A stretch of DNA of 61,939 bases from Oscillospiraceae bacterium (lineage in GTDB: Bacteria > Bacillota > Clostridia > Oscillospirales > Ruminococcaceae), in NCBI GenBank assembly GCA_019423755.1, contig JAHZAU010000012.1:1-61939 (forward strand). The letters run 5' to 3'. A program made the position numbers and the translations under genes. The notes under the pieces were generated by a model. That model was not told the DNA's origin and did no database searches. It saw nothing but the letters and a program-made list of their open reading frames with translations. Below, piece by piece: positions 44,008 through 51,613 of the stretch (position 1 is the stretch's first letter; every line of letters starts with the position of its first letter).

Positions 44008-45444
44008 TTGAAACGAGTATTTTTGACCCTGACCGCCCTGATGTTGGCGGTCTCCATGCTGACTGCCTGCGGCGCAAGCCCTGCCCCCAGTGAACCGGAG
44101 CAGCAGCCCGCCGAGGAAACCACCGAGACTACAGAAACCGAAGCTCCCGCCGAGCCGGAAGAGCCCGAAGAACCGGAACTCCCCGTGCCGCGCCTGGAAA
44201 AGATCAACGCCGACACCGACGTCTTCTCCAACGGACGTTCCTTCGTCAACGGCTATGCCCTGGTACGCAAGGACAAGCAGATCGGTTACATGGACACCCA
44301 GGGCAAGGTCACCATGGTCTACGACCTGACCAACGCCCCCGCCGAAGCCGCCGACAAGGTTATCCGTCTGGTGGACTGGGGCGACGCCTGGGTCTCGGAA
44401 GAAGGCCTGTACCCCCATTATGACGTTGCCACCGGCAAGTGGGGCTTTGGTAACATCCAGACCGGCGAAGTGGTCATCGCTCCCAAGTACGACCAGTTCG
44501 GCCCGTTCGCTTCCGGCTGTGCCGTGGGCGTGGTCAACGGCCAGTACGAGGTCATCGACACCCAGGGCAACGTCCTGGCTACCCCAGCTAAGGTGTTCAC
44601 CGGCTACTACCAGAAGGACCGCCTGATCGTAAGCATGACCGGAGAAAAAATCCCTCTCAACAGCAACGCCTCTATGATAAGCTATGACTGCTCCTTCTTG
44701 GACCCCAAAGGCCAGCTCATTATGGACCATCAGTTCCTCGTCCTGAATAGCGAAGAATATAATGAAAACGGCTTTGAAACTCAGTACCTGCTGGACCGCG
44801 GCGACCCCAACACCTTCCCGCTCGCTCTGATGAACCCGTATCACGTGGTTGACCCCGGCATCTACGACCTGGACGGCAACTTCCTCTACAAAGCCCCCAA
44901 CAGCGTTGCTACTGCTGTGGTCAACGAGGGTATCACCATGTATGATAGCGACGGCGACGGTCTGATCGGTTACATCAAGATGGGTGAGCAGACCCCGCTC
45001 ACTGAGGAGATCTATCAGTCCAGCATCAACTTCTCTGACGGCCGCTGCTGGGTATTGAAGGATGGAGACAGTCTGCTCAGCCTCATTGATGAAACCGGCA
45101 AAGAAGTCATCCCGCCCAGTTTCTGTCGTACTGGCGGCTTTAGTAAAGGCTATACCTGGGTTCAGGAGCAGGAAGACAGCCCCAGCTACCTCATTGACCG
45201 GGACGGCAACCCCGTCTTCGGCAAGGAGGTCAATACCGTCTTCTACCGTCCCAATGCGCAGATGGTGGTGAACGCCAACGCGGACGGCTCTCGCTCCCTG
45301 TGCACCATGGAGGGTGAGGAGCTGCTGCGCGCCAACATTACCTCCTTCTGGGATGCGGAGGAAGGCGACAACGCCATTTCCATCATCACCAAGGACGCCT
45401 CCGGCAACTACATTTACGATTACTACCGCTACATTGCGGAATAG
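44008..45444 (+). CDS. WG-repeat lipoprotein
   Basis: A 478-residue protein with a TTG start at 44008, fixed by GAGGAGG 6 nt upstream and by the signal peptide that follows. The lipobox is MLTAC (Cys21), then a ~40-residue Thr/Glu/Pro linker. The mature part consists of WG repeats, e.g. RKDKQIGYMDTQGKV, GKWGFGNIQTGEVVIAPKYDQF and GCAVGVVNGQYEVIDTQGNV, with weaker copies to the end. WG repeats form beta-propeller-like folds of unknown binding function. The long, hairpin-rich leader suggests regulated expression. Confidence 0.88.
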   Translation: MKRVFLTLTALMLAVSMLTACGASPAPSEPEQQPAEETTETTETEAPAEPEEPEEPELPVPRLEKINADTDVFSNGRSFVNGYALVRKDKQIGYMDTQGKVTMVYDLTNAPAEAADKVIRLVDWGDAWVSEEGLYPHYDVATGKWGFGNIQTGEVVIAPKYDQFGPFASGCAVGVVNGQYEVIDTQGNVLATPAKVFTGYYQKDRLIVSMTGEKIPLNSNASMISYDCSFLDPKGQLIMDHQFLVLNSEEYNENGFETQYLLDRGDPNTFPLALMNPYHVVDPGIYDLDGNFLYKAPNSVATAVVNEGITMYDSDGDGLIGYIKMGEQTPLTEEIYQSSINFSDGRCWVLKDGDSLLSLIDETGKEVIPPSFCRTGGFSKGYTWVQEQEDSPSYLIDRDGNPVFGKEVNTVFYRPNAQMVVNANADGSRSLCTMEGEELLRANITSFWDAEEGDNAISIITKDASGNYIYDYYRYIAE

Positions 45445-45466
45445 TCTCCCTGAAAAGCAACAGCAA

Positions 45467-45513
45467 AAGCCGCCTGCTGCGGACATAGTGTCCGCAGCAG
45501 GCGGCTTCTTTTA
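45467..45513 (+). terminator. terminator of the WG-repeat gene
   Basis: An almost 19-bp uninterrupted stem (45467-45485 with 45489-45507), loop TAG, then CTTTT. Confidence 0.92.
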
Positions 45514-45559
45514 TCGAAAGCGGGCCGCAGGGGAGGCAAGGCCCGCCGCTCAATCGGTT

Positions 45560-45937
45560 TTAAAGGACTTCGCCCTCTTCCGGGATCACCGGTTCGGGAA
45601 CGGGGGGCAGCTTCTGGCAGCCGGTGCAGATGTCGTCTTCCGACGCGCCGTTGCAGTTGACGTAGGTGTCGCCGACGGTTGCTACCGCGCCGAACTCCAC
45701 CGGTACGGCCACGCAGATATCCTGGGAGATGGTGAAGAAGCAGGCGCCGTTCTTCACGCCACCGCAGGTTTCCCGGCCGGGGGTGACCACGGGGGTACCG
45801 CAGCATTTGGTGACGGTTACCCCAGTCTGGGCAAAGGGTGTTACGGTGACCGGTACACAGATGGACGCGGACTGATAGCCTACCGCAGGGCAGGTCTGGG
45901 TCTCTGCAAGCGGGTTGACGGTTTCATTGTTGAGCAT
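45560..45937 (-). CDS. cysteine-rich hypothetical protein
   Basis: A 125-residue protein after GAAAGGAGAATCTGCT. It has ten cysteines (residues 16, 27, 45, 46, 58, 66, 75, 95, 104, 107), many Val/Thr stretches (SICVPVTVTPFAQTGVTVTK), no signal peptide and a Pro/Glu-rich end. I do not recognise the family. High Cys content with Val/Thr beta strands and no export signal would suit a spore-coat or exosporium-type structural protein, which is only a guess. It is a single gene convergent with the WG-repeat gene. Confidence 0.7.
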   Translation of the reverse strand: MLNNETVNPLAETQTCPAVGYQSASICVPVTVTPFAQTGVTVTKCCGTPVVTPGRETCGGVKNGACFFTISQDICVAVPVEFGAVATVGDTYVNCNGASEDDICTGCQKLPPVPEPVIPEEGEVL

Positions 45938-46082
45938 AGCAGATTCTCCTTTCTGGCATCAGCCATTCCCATCCTATGCTCTCCCCGCCTTTGGGGTTCC
46001 CGCCCGCTCCTCCCCCTTTTCCTTATTCGCTATTCACCATTCACTCTTCCCTTTTCCCTTCCAAGATCCTGTGAAGGGGAAA

Positions 46083-46120
46083 TAAAAAAGAGCCCGGAGC
46101 GCGAAATCGGCTCCAGGCCC
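46083..46120 (-). terminator. terminator of the low-GC GNAT gene
   Basis: A ~10-bp stem with one mismatch (46090-46100 with 46110-46119) and UUUUUU on the minus strand. Confidence 0.75.
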
Positions 46121-46161
46121 TTACTTGTAAATAGGAGCAAAAATGATTCTACGCTCTTTTT

Positions 46162-46602
46162 CTACTGCACAGTAAACTCCGTCCATTCAATATTGTTATA
46201 TTGCATTACATCCTCTGCTCTTTTCATGCCAAGTTTTTCATAAAAAGAGATCGCATTTTCATTCGCTATCAGATATACAGCAATATCTTTTTCACCACCC
46301 GCTTCGTTATGGGCTGCTTTCATAAGGCGTTTTCCGATACCCTGTCTCTCATAATTTCGGTCAACTCCTAAGTCTGTTACATAAAGCCAATAAGCATAAT
46401 CTGTTAACCCAAACAAAACACCAACAATTAAGCCCATCTCATTTCTTGCAACCAGACTTATTGATACATTCTTAACGAGTTTAGATATTCTTTGTTGGAA
46501 TCGTTCTTTCGGATATTGGGACCCCAAATCCGTCCTCTTTAAGAAATCAATATATTCCTCTGCGGTAATCCTCTCTTGTTGAATTTTTATTTCTTCACTC
46601 AC
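46162..46602 (-). CDS. GNAT-family N-acetyltransferase, atypically AT-rich
   Basis: A 146-residue protein with a GTG start (AAAGGG ~12 nt upstream). The acetyl-CoA motif is VDRNYERQGIGKRLMKAAHNEA near 82-103, and the C-terminal NENAISFYEKLGMKRAEDV is standard for the family. The substrate is unknown. Base composition is far lower in GC than all neighbours (many A/T-ending codons), so recent transfer is likely. It lies downstream of tRNA-Leu on the same strand and might be read with it, although a hairpin separates them. Confidence 0.88.
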   Translation of the reverse strand: MSEEIKIQQERITAEEYIDFLKRTDLGSQYPKERFQQRISKLVKNVSISLVARNEMGLIVGVLFGLTDYAYWLYVTDLGVDRNYERQGIGKRLMKAAHNEAGGEKDIAVYLIANENAISFYEKLGMKRAEDVMQYNNIEWTEFTVQ

Positions 46603-46629
46603 AAAATTTGCACCCTTTCAAATATAAAC

Positions 46630-46680
46630 AAAAAATACCATTGGGAGCTAAAATTAGCATTTCAAATCCCAATGGTATTT
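46630..46680 (-). terminator. terminator of tRNA-Leu
   Basis: On the minus strand, AAAATACCATTGGGA pairs with TCCCAATGGTATTTTTT, with an inner pairing GCTAA/TTAGC; a U run follows. Confidence 0.8.
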
Positions 46681-46684
46681 TGCC

Positions 46685-46768
46685 TGGTGCGGGTAACAAG
46701 ACTTGAACTTGCACGGAAGATCCACTAGAGCCTAAATCTAGCGCGTCTGCCAATTCCGCCATACCCGC
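46685..46768 (-). tRNA. tRNA-Leu, anticodon UAG
   Basis: 84 nt including an encoded CCA. The acceptor stem GCGGGTA pairs with TACCCGC, the D-arm contains GGCGGAATTGGCAGACGC, the anticodon stem is CTAGA/TCTAG with loop TTTAGGC (anticodon TAG), and a long variable arm precedes the T-arm GTTCAAGTC. It reads CUA and probably other CUN codons. Confidence 0.95.
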
Positions 46769-46834
46769 AGAAGACCCTCGATATTTTTACTCGGGGGAGG
46801 GGTCCCGAGGCGGAGCATATCGCTTAGCCCGCAT
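46738..46834. repeat. 97-bp direct repeat, copy A (contains tRNA-Leu 5' end)
   Basis: Covers tRNA-Leu nucleotides 1-31 and 66 bp of upstream flank. It matches copy B at 47129-47225 in the same orientation with two mismatches. Confidence 0.93.
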
Positions 46835-46838
46835 CTAT

Positions 46839-46861
46839 AAAAACAGGCCGTGCCTGCTTTT
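46839..46861 (-). terminator. terminator of the 53-codon gene
   Basis: A 10-bp stem with one G-U pair (46839-46848 with 46852-46861), loop CGT, ending in UUUUU on the minus strand. Confidence 0.8.
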
Positions 46862-46900
46862 ACACAAGAAACTAAATATAAAATTAGAAAATAAGGTTGA

Positions 46901-47062
46901 TTATTTCTTCTTGATCAGACTTTTCATTTCTTTCCTAAGGGTCCCCAATAATTTATCGCTTCGCATATCGCGGCCATTAGGATGCCTAAATGAACCAGCA
47001 GGAATACCTAATTTCTTTTCCAAATTTCCAATTTTAATATCGCTTCTAATCTTTCTGGCCAT
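46901..47062 (-). CDS. 53-residue basic protein, unrecognised
   Basis: A 53-codon frame from the ATG at 47062 with GCAGGAGGAAACGTCAT upstream (AGGAGG, ~8 nt spacing) and its own terminator downstream. The sequence starts MARKIRSDIKIGNLEKKLGI, contains GRDMRSDKLLGTLRKEM and ends in three lysines. It is strongly basic (about one residue in three is Lys or Arg), so nucleic-acid binding is possible. It is AT-rich, unlike the surrounding genome, and lies between the two 97-bp repeats. I know no family for it. Confidence 0.7.
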   Translation of the reverse strand: MARKIRSDIKIGNLEKKLGIPAGSFRHPNGRDMRSDKLLGTLRKEMKSLIKKK

Positions 47063-47128
47063 ATGACGTTTCCTCCTGCTTACTACACTAAATCAAAAAC
47101 TCTTCACTGAGGTGACCGCACTTAAAAA

Positions 47129-47159
47129 CTAGCGTGTCTGCCAATTCCGCCATACCCGC
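47129..47159 (-). pseudogene. truncated tRNA-Leu copy
   Basis: The first 31 nt of tRNA-Leu (acceptor 5' strand, D-arm and start of the anticodon stem) recur with one change; the rest of the tRNA is missing and the sequence runs into the AT-rich segment. It cannot fold as a tRNA. Confidence 0.85.
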
Positions 47160-47225
47160 AGAAGACCCTCGGTATTTTTACTCGGGGGAGGGGTCCCGAG
47201 GCGGAGCATATCGCTTAGCCCGCAT
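47129..47225. repeat. 97-bp direct repeat, copy B
   Basis: Second copy of 46738-46834, two mismatches, same orientation, offset 391 bp. Confidence 0.93.
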
Positions 47226-47232
47226 TTCCTTC

Positions 47233-47284
47233 TATTTTCACACGGGGAAGGGCACCCGAGGCGGAGCGTATCGCTTGATCCGCA
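47233..47284. repeat. diverged third copy of the tRNA upstream unit
   Basis: Resembles the flank part of copies A and B (shared core CCCGAGGCGGAGC and TATCGCTT), with several substitutions. It lies in tandem right after copy B. Confidence 0.75.
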
Positions 47285-47347
47285 GTAATTGTAAGTATAG
47301 CAAGCTTTTTTCCGGCTGTCAACCAAAGGCCGGGCCGGCAAAGCGCC

Positions 47348-48616
47348 TTACAGCTTGAGGATGCCCTTTTCGTACATGGACTGGGCCGCCAGCAGGATGC
47401 CCACCTTGCCGGTCTCGTAGGTCAGGCCGCCCTGGAACCAAACGGCAAAGGGTTCCCGCAGGGGAGCGTCGGCGGAAAGCTCGATGGACGCGCCGTTGGT
47501 GAAGGCGCCTGCCGCCATGATGACCTTGCTGTCGTAGCCGGGCATATCCCACGGCTCAGGGGTAACGAAGGAGTCCACCGGGGCGCCCTTCTGTACCCCT
47601 TCACAGAAGGCGATGAGGGCTTCGGGCTTCTGCAGCTGGATGGCCTGGATGATGTCCGCCCGGCGCTCGCAGTAACGGGGGGTCACCTGGTATTTGAGCA
47701 GCTCAAACAGCGCCGCCGCAAAGGTAGCCGTCTTGACCGCTGCCGCCACCACAGTGGGGGCGAAGAACAGGCCCATAAACAGGGCACGGGTGTTGCCCAG
47801 GGTGCAGCCGATCTCCTTGCCAACGCCAGGGGCGGAAAGCCGCTGGGCGCACAGGTCCACATATTTGGCCTTACCGGCAATGTAGCCGCCGGTGGGAGCG
47901 ATGCCCGCGCCGGGGTTTTTGATGAGGGAGCCGACGATCAGGTCCGCGCCCACCTGGGTGGGTTCGGTGGTCTCCACAAACTCGCCGTAGCAGTTGTCCA
48001 CCATGATGATGGCCTCGGGGTTTGCCTCCCGGATGAGCCCCACCATCTTGGCGATATCCGCCACGTGCAGAGACGGGCGCAGGGAGTAACCGCGGGAGCG
48101 CTGGATATAGGCCACCTTGGCGCCCTTGACCGCCTTGCCGATGCCGGCGTAGTTGACGGTACCGTCTTCCAGCAGGTCCAGCTGCTCGTAGGAGATGCCG
48201 AAGTCCCGCAGGGAGCCGCCGCCCTCGCCGTTGAGGCCGATAACCCCGTGAAGGGTGTCGTAGGGGGTGCCGGTGAGGCAGACCATCTTATCGCCGGGAC
48301 GCAGCACGCCGAAGAGGGCCACCGTCAGGGCGTGGGTACCGGACATGAAGTTATAGCGGATGAGGGCGTCCTCACAGCCGAAGATATCGGCCAGCACCTG
48401 GTCCAGCACCTCGCGGCCCCGGTCTCCGTAGCCGTAGCCAGTGGAGGGGGTGAAGTGAGACTCGCTGACCCCGTTTTTAATAAAGGCCGAAAGCACCTTT
48501 TCGCTGTTTTGCTGGGCGATCTTGCCGATCTCCACAAACTGCTCGGATGCCATGGCTTCGGCGCGGGAGGCCAGCACCCGCAGCTCCTGATTGATATTGA
48601 AAAAGCTATTCTGCAA
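47348..48616 (-). CDS. methionine gamma-lyase-like PLP enzyme (aluminium-resistance family)
   Basis: A 422-residue protein with a TTG start at 48616 (AAAGGA upstream), overlapping the preceding GNAT gene by 11 bp, so translation is likely coupled. It is a fold type I PLP enzyme: FTPSTGYGYGDRGRE near 55, FMSGTHALTVALFG near 90, MVDNCYGEFVETTEP near 205, and the PLP lysine in GSLIKNPGAGIAPTGGY near 233. The family (PF06838) is annotated as methionine gamma-lyase or aluminium resistance; sulfur amino-acid cleavage is plausible but the substrate is uncertain. Confidence 0.9.
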   Translation of the reverse strand: MQNSFFNINQELRVLASRAEAMASEQFVEIGKIAQQNSEKVLSAFIKNGVSESHFTPSTGYGYGDRGREVLDQVLADIFGCEDALIRYNFMSGTHALTVALFGVLRPGDKMVCLTGTPYDTLHGVIGLNGEGGGSLRDFGISYEQLDLLEDGTVNYAGIGKAVKGAKVAYIQRSRGYSLRPSLHVADIAKMVGLIREANPEAIIMVDNCYGEFVETTEPTQVGADLIVGSLIKNPGAGIAPTGGYIAGKAKYVDLCAQRLSAPGVGKEIGCTLGNTRALFMGLFFAPTVVAAAVKTATFAAALFELLKYQVTPRYCERRADIIQAIQLQKPEALIAFCEGVQKGAPVDSFVTPEPWDMPGYDSKVIMAAGAFTNGASIELSADAPLREPFAVWFQGGLTYETGKVGILLAAQSMYEKGILKL

Positions 48617-49427
48617 TGTTGTCTTCCTTTCTGTTCTCTTGGCCGTCGGGCGGTTCTAGGGCGGTCCATTGCCCCGATACCGCAAAGCCCAACGGCCGGT
48701 AAAACGCCTCCAGCTCCGGCTCCCCGCAGTCCAGGCAGATCCTCCGTCCCAGGGAGGCTGCCTGCCCGCAGAGAAACCGCACCATCCGGGAGGCATAGCC
48801 CCGTCCTCGGTAGTCGGGGTGGGTGGAGATGGTGCCTATCATGGCCCAGGGGGTCCCTTCCGGGGCGGTGAGGGCTCCCCCGCAAACCGGCTGTCCCGCC
48901 TCCTCGTACTGCCAAAGCTGCAGGCAGCCGGCCCGCAGCTGGGCAAACTGGCTGGTCATCCACTCCTCCCGGGGCACATAGTCCCGGAAATAGGGGTAAC
49001 CGGCGGCGGTCATCTCATAAAAGCGGCTGAGGCTCGAGCAGGGGACCGGGGGCGCATCCCCCGAAAAGGGCTGGGGGCGGCGCAGGGTCATGGTCAGGCT
49101 GGTGTAAGGCTCCAGGGCGAGGTAACGGCCCAGCCGCTGCATGAGGGCGGCTTCCCCCTGCACGCTGCGGCAGCCCTGCAGCTGCAAAAATTCCACCAGT
49201 TCCCCCATGCGGTCCACCCGGCGGCCAGCGATGCGGAAAAAGTCCCCGCTGCGGCCCAGCAGATACTGCGGGCGTCCCCGGCGGTTTTCCCCCACCCAAA
49301 GGGTGCCCCTCTCCCAGTCCTGCCGCCAGCTTTGGTGCTGGCTCAGCAGCTGCACCCCGGACACCGGGTCCCGGGCGCAAATCTCCTGCAGCCGGGGCAG
49401 CTGTTCTTCGGTCACCAGGCGGATCAT
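48606..49427 (-). CDS. GNAT-family acetyltransferase, two-lobed
   Basis: A 273-residue protein with CAGGAG upstream. The C-terminal half holds the acetyl-CoA motif TISTHPDYRGRGYASRMVRFL (~200-220) and a FYRPLGF end motif; the N-terminal half is a diverged, probably degenerate GNAT lobe. The substrate is unknown. It begins 4 nt after the M42 peptidase stop codon and overlaps the next gene, so it belongs to the same compact transcript. Confidence 0.85.
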   Translation of the reverse strand: MIRLVTEEQLPRLQEICARDPVSGVQLLSQHQSWRQDWERGTLWVGENRRGRPQYLLGRSGDFFRIAGRRVDRMGELVEFLQLQGCRSVQGEAALMQRLGRYLALEPYTSLTMTLRRPQPFSGDAPPVPCSSLSRFYEMTAAGYPYFRDYVPREEWMTSQFAQLRAGCLQLWQYEEAGQPVCGGALTAPEGTPWAMIGTISTHPDYRGRGYASRMVRFLCGQAASLGRRICLDCGEPELEAFYRPLGFAVSGQWTALEPPDGQENRKEDNIAE

Positions 49428-49431
49428 CCGC

Positions 49432-50457
49432 TTACTCCTGGCCCAGAGCGGCGATCAGCTCCGGCAGCAGGCGCAGGGTGGCGTCCACGTCCCGCAGGTC
49501 CAGGACGCTGGCGCCCGAGTGGATGTAACGGGCCGGCATGGCCAGCGCCAGAACACGGGCTCCGTCCCCGGCGCGCTGCATGGCCTTGCTGTCGTTGCCG
49601 CCGGTGGTAGCGCGCTTAAACTGGCAGGGGATGTTCTTCTCTTTTGCCAGGGCCATGGCCATGCGGTACAGGTCCCGGTCGTAAAGGGTGCTCTTGTCTT
49701 TAAAGGAGAGGCAGGGGCCTTCGCCCTGTACCGCTACCTGGCGGTCCGGGGACACGCCGGGCACATCGGCGCAGGAGGTGCACTCCAGGGCGATGCCGAT
49801 CTGCGGCTGCTGGGCATAGGCGGCACAGGTGGCGCCCACGCTGCCCACCTCTTCCAGGGTGGTGAAAACAGCGGTGATGTCGTATTCCAGCTCCTGCTGC
49901 AGCAGGCGAACGAGTACCGCACAGCCGGCGCGGTCGTCCAGCGCCTTGGCCTGGACCTTATGCTGGCCCAGACGGCGCCAGGGGGTGCGGAAGGTGACCC
50001 GGTCGCCCAGCTGCACCAGACGCTCGGCTTCCTCACGGGAGGAAGCGCCGATATCGATATACAGACTGCTCATGGGCAGGGGGTTGTCCTGCTCTTCCTT
50101 TTTCTGCAGGTGGATGGGTTTGGCGCCCACCACGCCGGGGACGCCGCTTTCCAGCATCACCGGTTTGCCGATGACCACCCGGGTATCCACGCCGCCGACG
50201 TTTGCAAAGCGCAGCATACCGTCTTCTTCAATGTGGGTGATCAAAAAGCCCACTTCGTCCATGTGGGCGGCGATCATGATCTTTTTATCGGGGGTCCGGC
50301 GGCCTTTTTTGTGGCAGATCAGGTTGCCGCGGGCGTCGGTCTCCATCGAGCAGTGCCCTTCCAGCTGGCGGGCAATGGCCTCCCGGACCGCCTCTTCGCA
50401 GCCGGAAACGCCCGGCAGCAGGCACAGGTCCTGGATGAGCTGTGTTGTCTTTTCCAT
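49432..50457 (-). CDS. M42 metallo-aminopeptidase (FrvX/glutamyl aminopeptidase type)
   Basis: A 341-residue protein from the ATG at 50457 behind AAGGAAGG. M42 motifs: AAHMDEVGF (metal His and Asp) near 64, KALDDRAGCAVL near 172 (bridging Asp), TTLEEVGSVGA near 203 (catalytic Glu pair), and a late YIHSG. These cytosolic enzymes form large tetrahedral dodecamers and trim peptides from the N-terminus. It is one of two adjacent paralogues of the same length. Confidence 0.93.
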   Translation of the reverse strand: MEKTTQLIQDLCLLPGVSGCEEAVREAIARQLEGHCSMETDARGNLICHKKGRRTPDKKIMIAAHMDEVGFLITHIEEDGMLRFANVGGVDTRVVIGKPVMLESGVPGVVGAKPIHLQKKEEQDNPLPMSSLYIDIGASSREEAERLVQLGDRVTFRTPWRRLGQHKVQAKALDDRAGCAVLVRLLQQELEYDITAVFTTLEEVGSVGATCAAYAQQPQIGIALECTSCADVPGVSPDRQVAVQGEGPCLSFKDKSTLYDRDLYRMAMALAKEKNIPCQFKRATTGGNDSKAMQRAGDGARVLALAMPARYIHSGASVLDLRDVDATLRLLPELIAALGQE

Positions 50458-50491
50458 ATCCTTGGAACCTTCCTTTCTGGTCAAGCGATGT

Positions 50492-51517
50492 TTACAGGCA
50501 GTGGGTGGCGTACAGGACCATGAGGCGGGCGGTGTTTTCCACGTCCTGGATGTCGATCACCTCAATGGGGGTGTGCATGTAGCGCTCGGGGATGCCGATG
50601 CCGCAGGTGCGCACGCCAGCGCGGCTGGGTGCGATGGAATCGGCGTCGGTGCCGGTGGAGCTGCCGCCGGCGCCTTCGATCTGTACGGGGATGTTGTTTT
50701 CCCGAGCCAGGCGCACCAGGTCGCGGCCCATCTGGCGGTCCAGCAGCGCGGCAAAGGCCACCATGGGGCCGCCGCCCAGCTTACCGGGGTGATGTTCTTT
50801 GATCTCCGGGGTCTCGCCGAAGGTGACGTCCACCACCAGGCTGTGGGTGGGGGCCACCGTCCAGGCGCCGGTATGAGCGCCGGCGCCGTTGGTTTCTTCC
50901 ATAGAGGAGAGCAGCACCGTCAGGCCGAAATCGCCCGGGGCGTCCTTGAGCTGCTGGGCAGCCATCAGCACTGCCACGCAGCCGCAGCGGTCGTCCAGCG
51001 CCTTGCTGCTGACCAGGCTGCCCTGCAGGCAGGTGAAGGGGCCTTCAAAGGTGATGTAGCTTCCCAGCGGGATGTGGGTTTTGGCTTCCTCGCCGGTCAG
51101 GCCCACGTCCACGTAGGTCTCCTCCCAGGTGGGGTTCTTCTGCTCCCCTTCCTGGAGATGCGGGGGCACCGAGCCGATGACGCCCGGCAGCGCCCCTTCG
51201 TCGGTATGTACCCAGACGGGAGAACCCATCAGCAGGCGGCGGTCCACTCCGCCGGAGCGGTTGACCCGCAGAAAACCGCTGTCCTCCACGTGGGTGACGA
51301 TCATGCCGATCTCATCGATGTGCGCATTGAGCAGCAGGTGGGGGGCTCCCTCCTTGGCCGGGCGCACCGGGCAGATGACGCTGCGCAGGGGGGTGATGCA
51401 GGCTTCTCCCAGCCCCATCTCCCGGCACAGGCGGACGGCCGTTTCGGCGGCCTCGTATTCACAGCCGGCTACGCCGCTGCTTTGACACAGCTGTTCCAAC
51501 ATTGCTTTGGTATCCAT
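50492..51517 (-). CDS. M42 metallo-aminopeptidase, second paralogue
   Basis: A 341-residue protein from the ATG at 51517 behind AAAAGGAGC. Motifs parallel its neighbour: LNAHIDEIGM, SSKALDDRCGCVAVL, and a catalytic segment SSMEETNGAGA in place of the more usual EEVG. YMHTPIEVI near the end holds the last metal His. Its specificity probably differs from that of the neighbour, since the two have clearly diverged; in other organisms M42 paralogues form mixed particles with different preferences. Confidence 0.92.
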   Translation of the reverse strand: MDTKAMLEQLCQSSGVAGCEYEAAETAVRLCREMGLGEACITPLRSVICPVRPAKEGAPHLLLNAHIDEIGMIVTHVEDSGFLRVNRSGGVDRRLLMGSPVWVHTDEGALPGVIGSVPPHLQEGEQKNPTWEETYVDVGLTGEEAKTHIPLGSYITFEGPFTCLQGSLVSSKALDDRCGCVAVLMAAQQLKDAPGDFGLTVLLSSMEETNGAGAHTGAWTVAPTHSLVVDVTFGETPEIKEHHPGKLGGGPMVAFAALLDRQMGRDLVRLARENNIPVQIEGAGGSSTGTDADSIAPSRAGVRTCGIGIPERYMHTPIEVIDIQDVENTARLMVLYATHCL

Positions 51518-51613
51518 AGGCGTCGCTCCTTTTCTCATTTTGGCCCCGCTAGATCGGGGCGGTCCGTTTTCGGTATGGTCTCGGGGAAAATCCCCGTTTT
51601 TTTTGCGTATGGG

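Noticed and set aside
45938..46082. Pyrimidine-rich stretch with TATTCGCTATTCACCATTCACTC
   Set aside because: Low-complexity sequence with no array of equal repeats; not a CRISPR and no gene.
47129..47341. 70-codon minus-strand frame with internally repeated LRLG-like segments
   Set aside because: It arises from translating the tRNA flank repeats; the repeated peptide reflects DNA repeats B and C, not a protein.
51541..51613. Hairpins CGGGGA..TCCCCG and GGCCCCG..CGGGGC between the CatA-like and M42 genes
   Set aside because: The T run lies on the plus strand where no gene ends; on the minus strand no U tract follows, so I do not call a terminator that would split the run.
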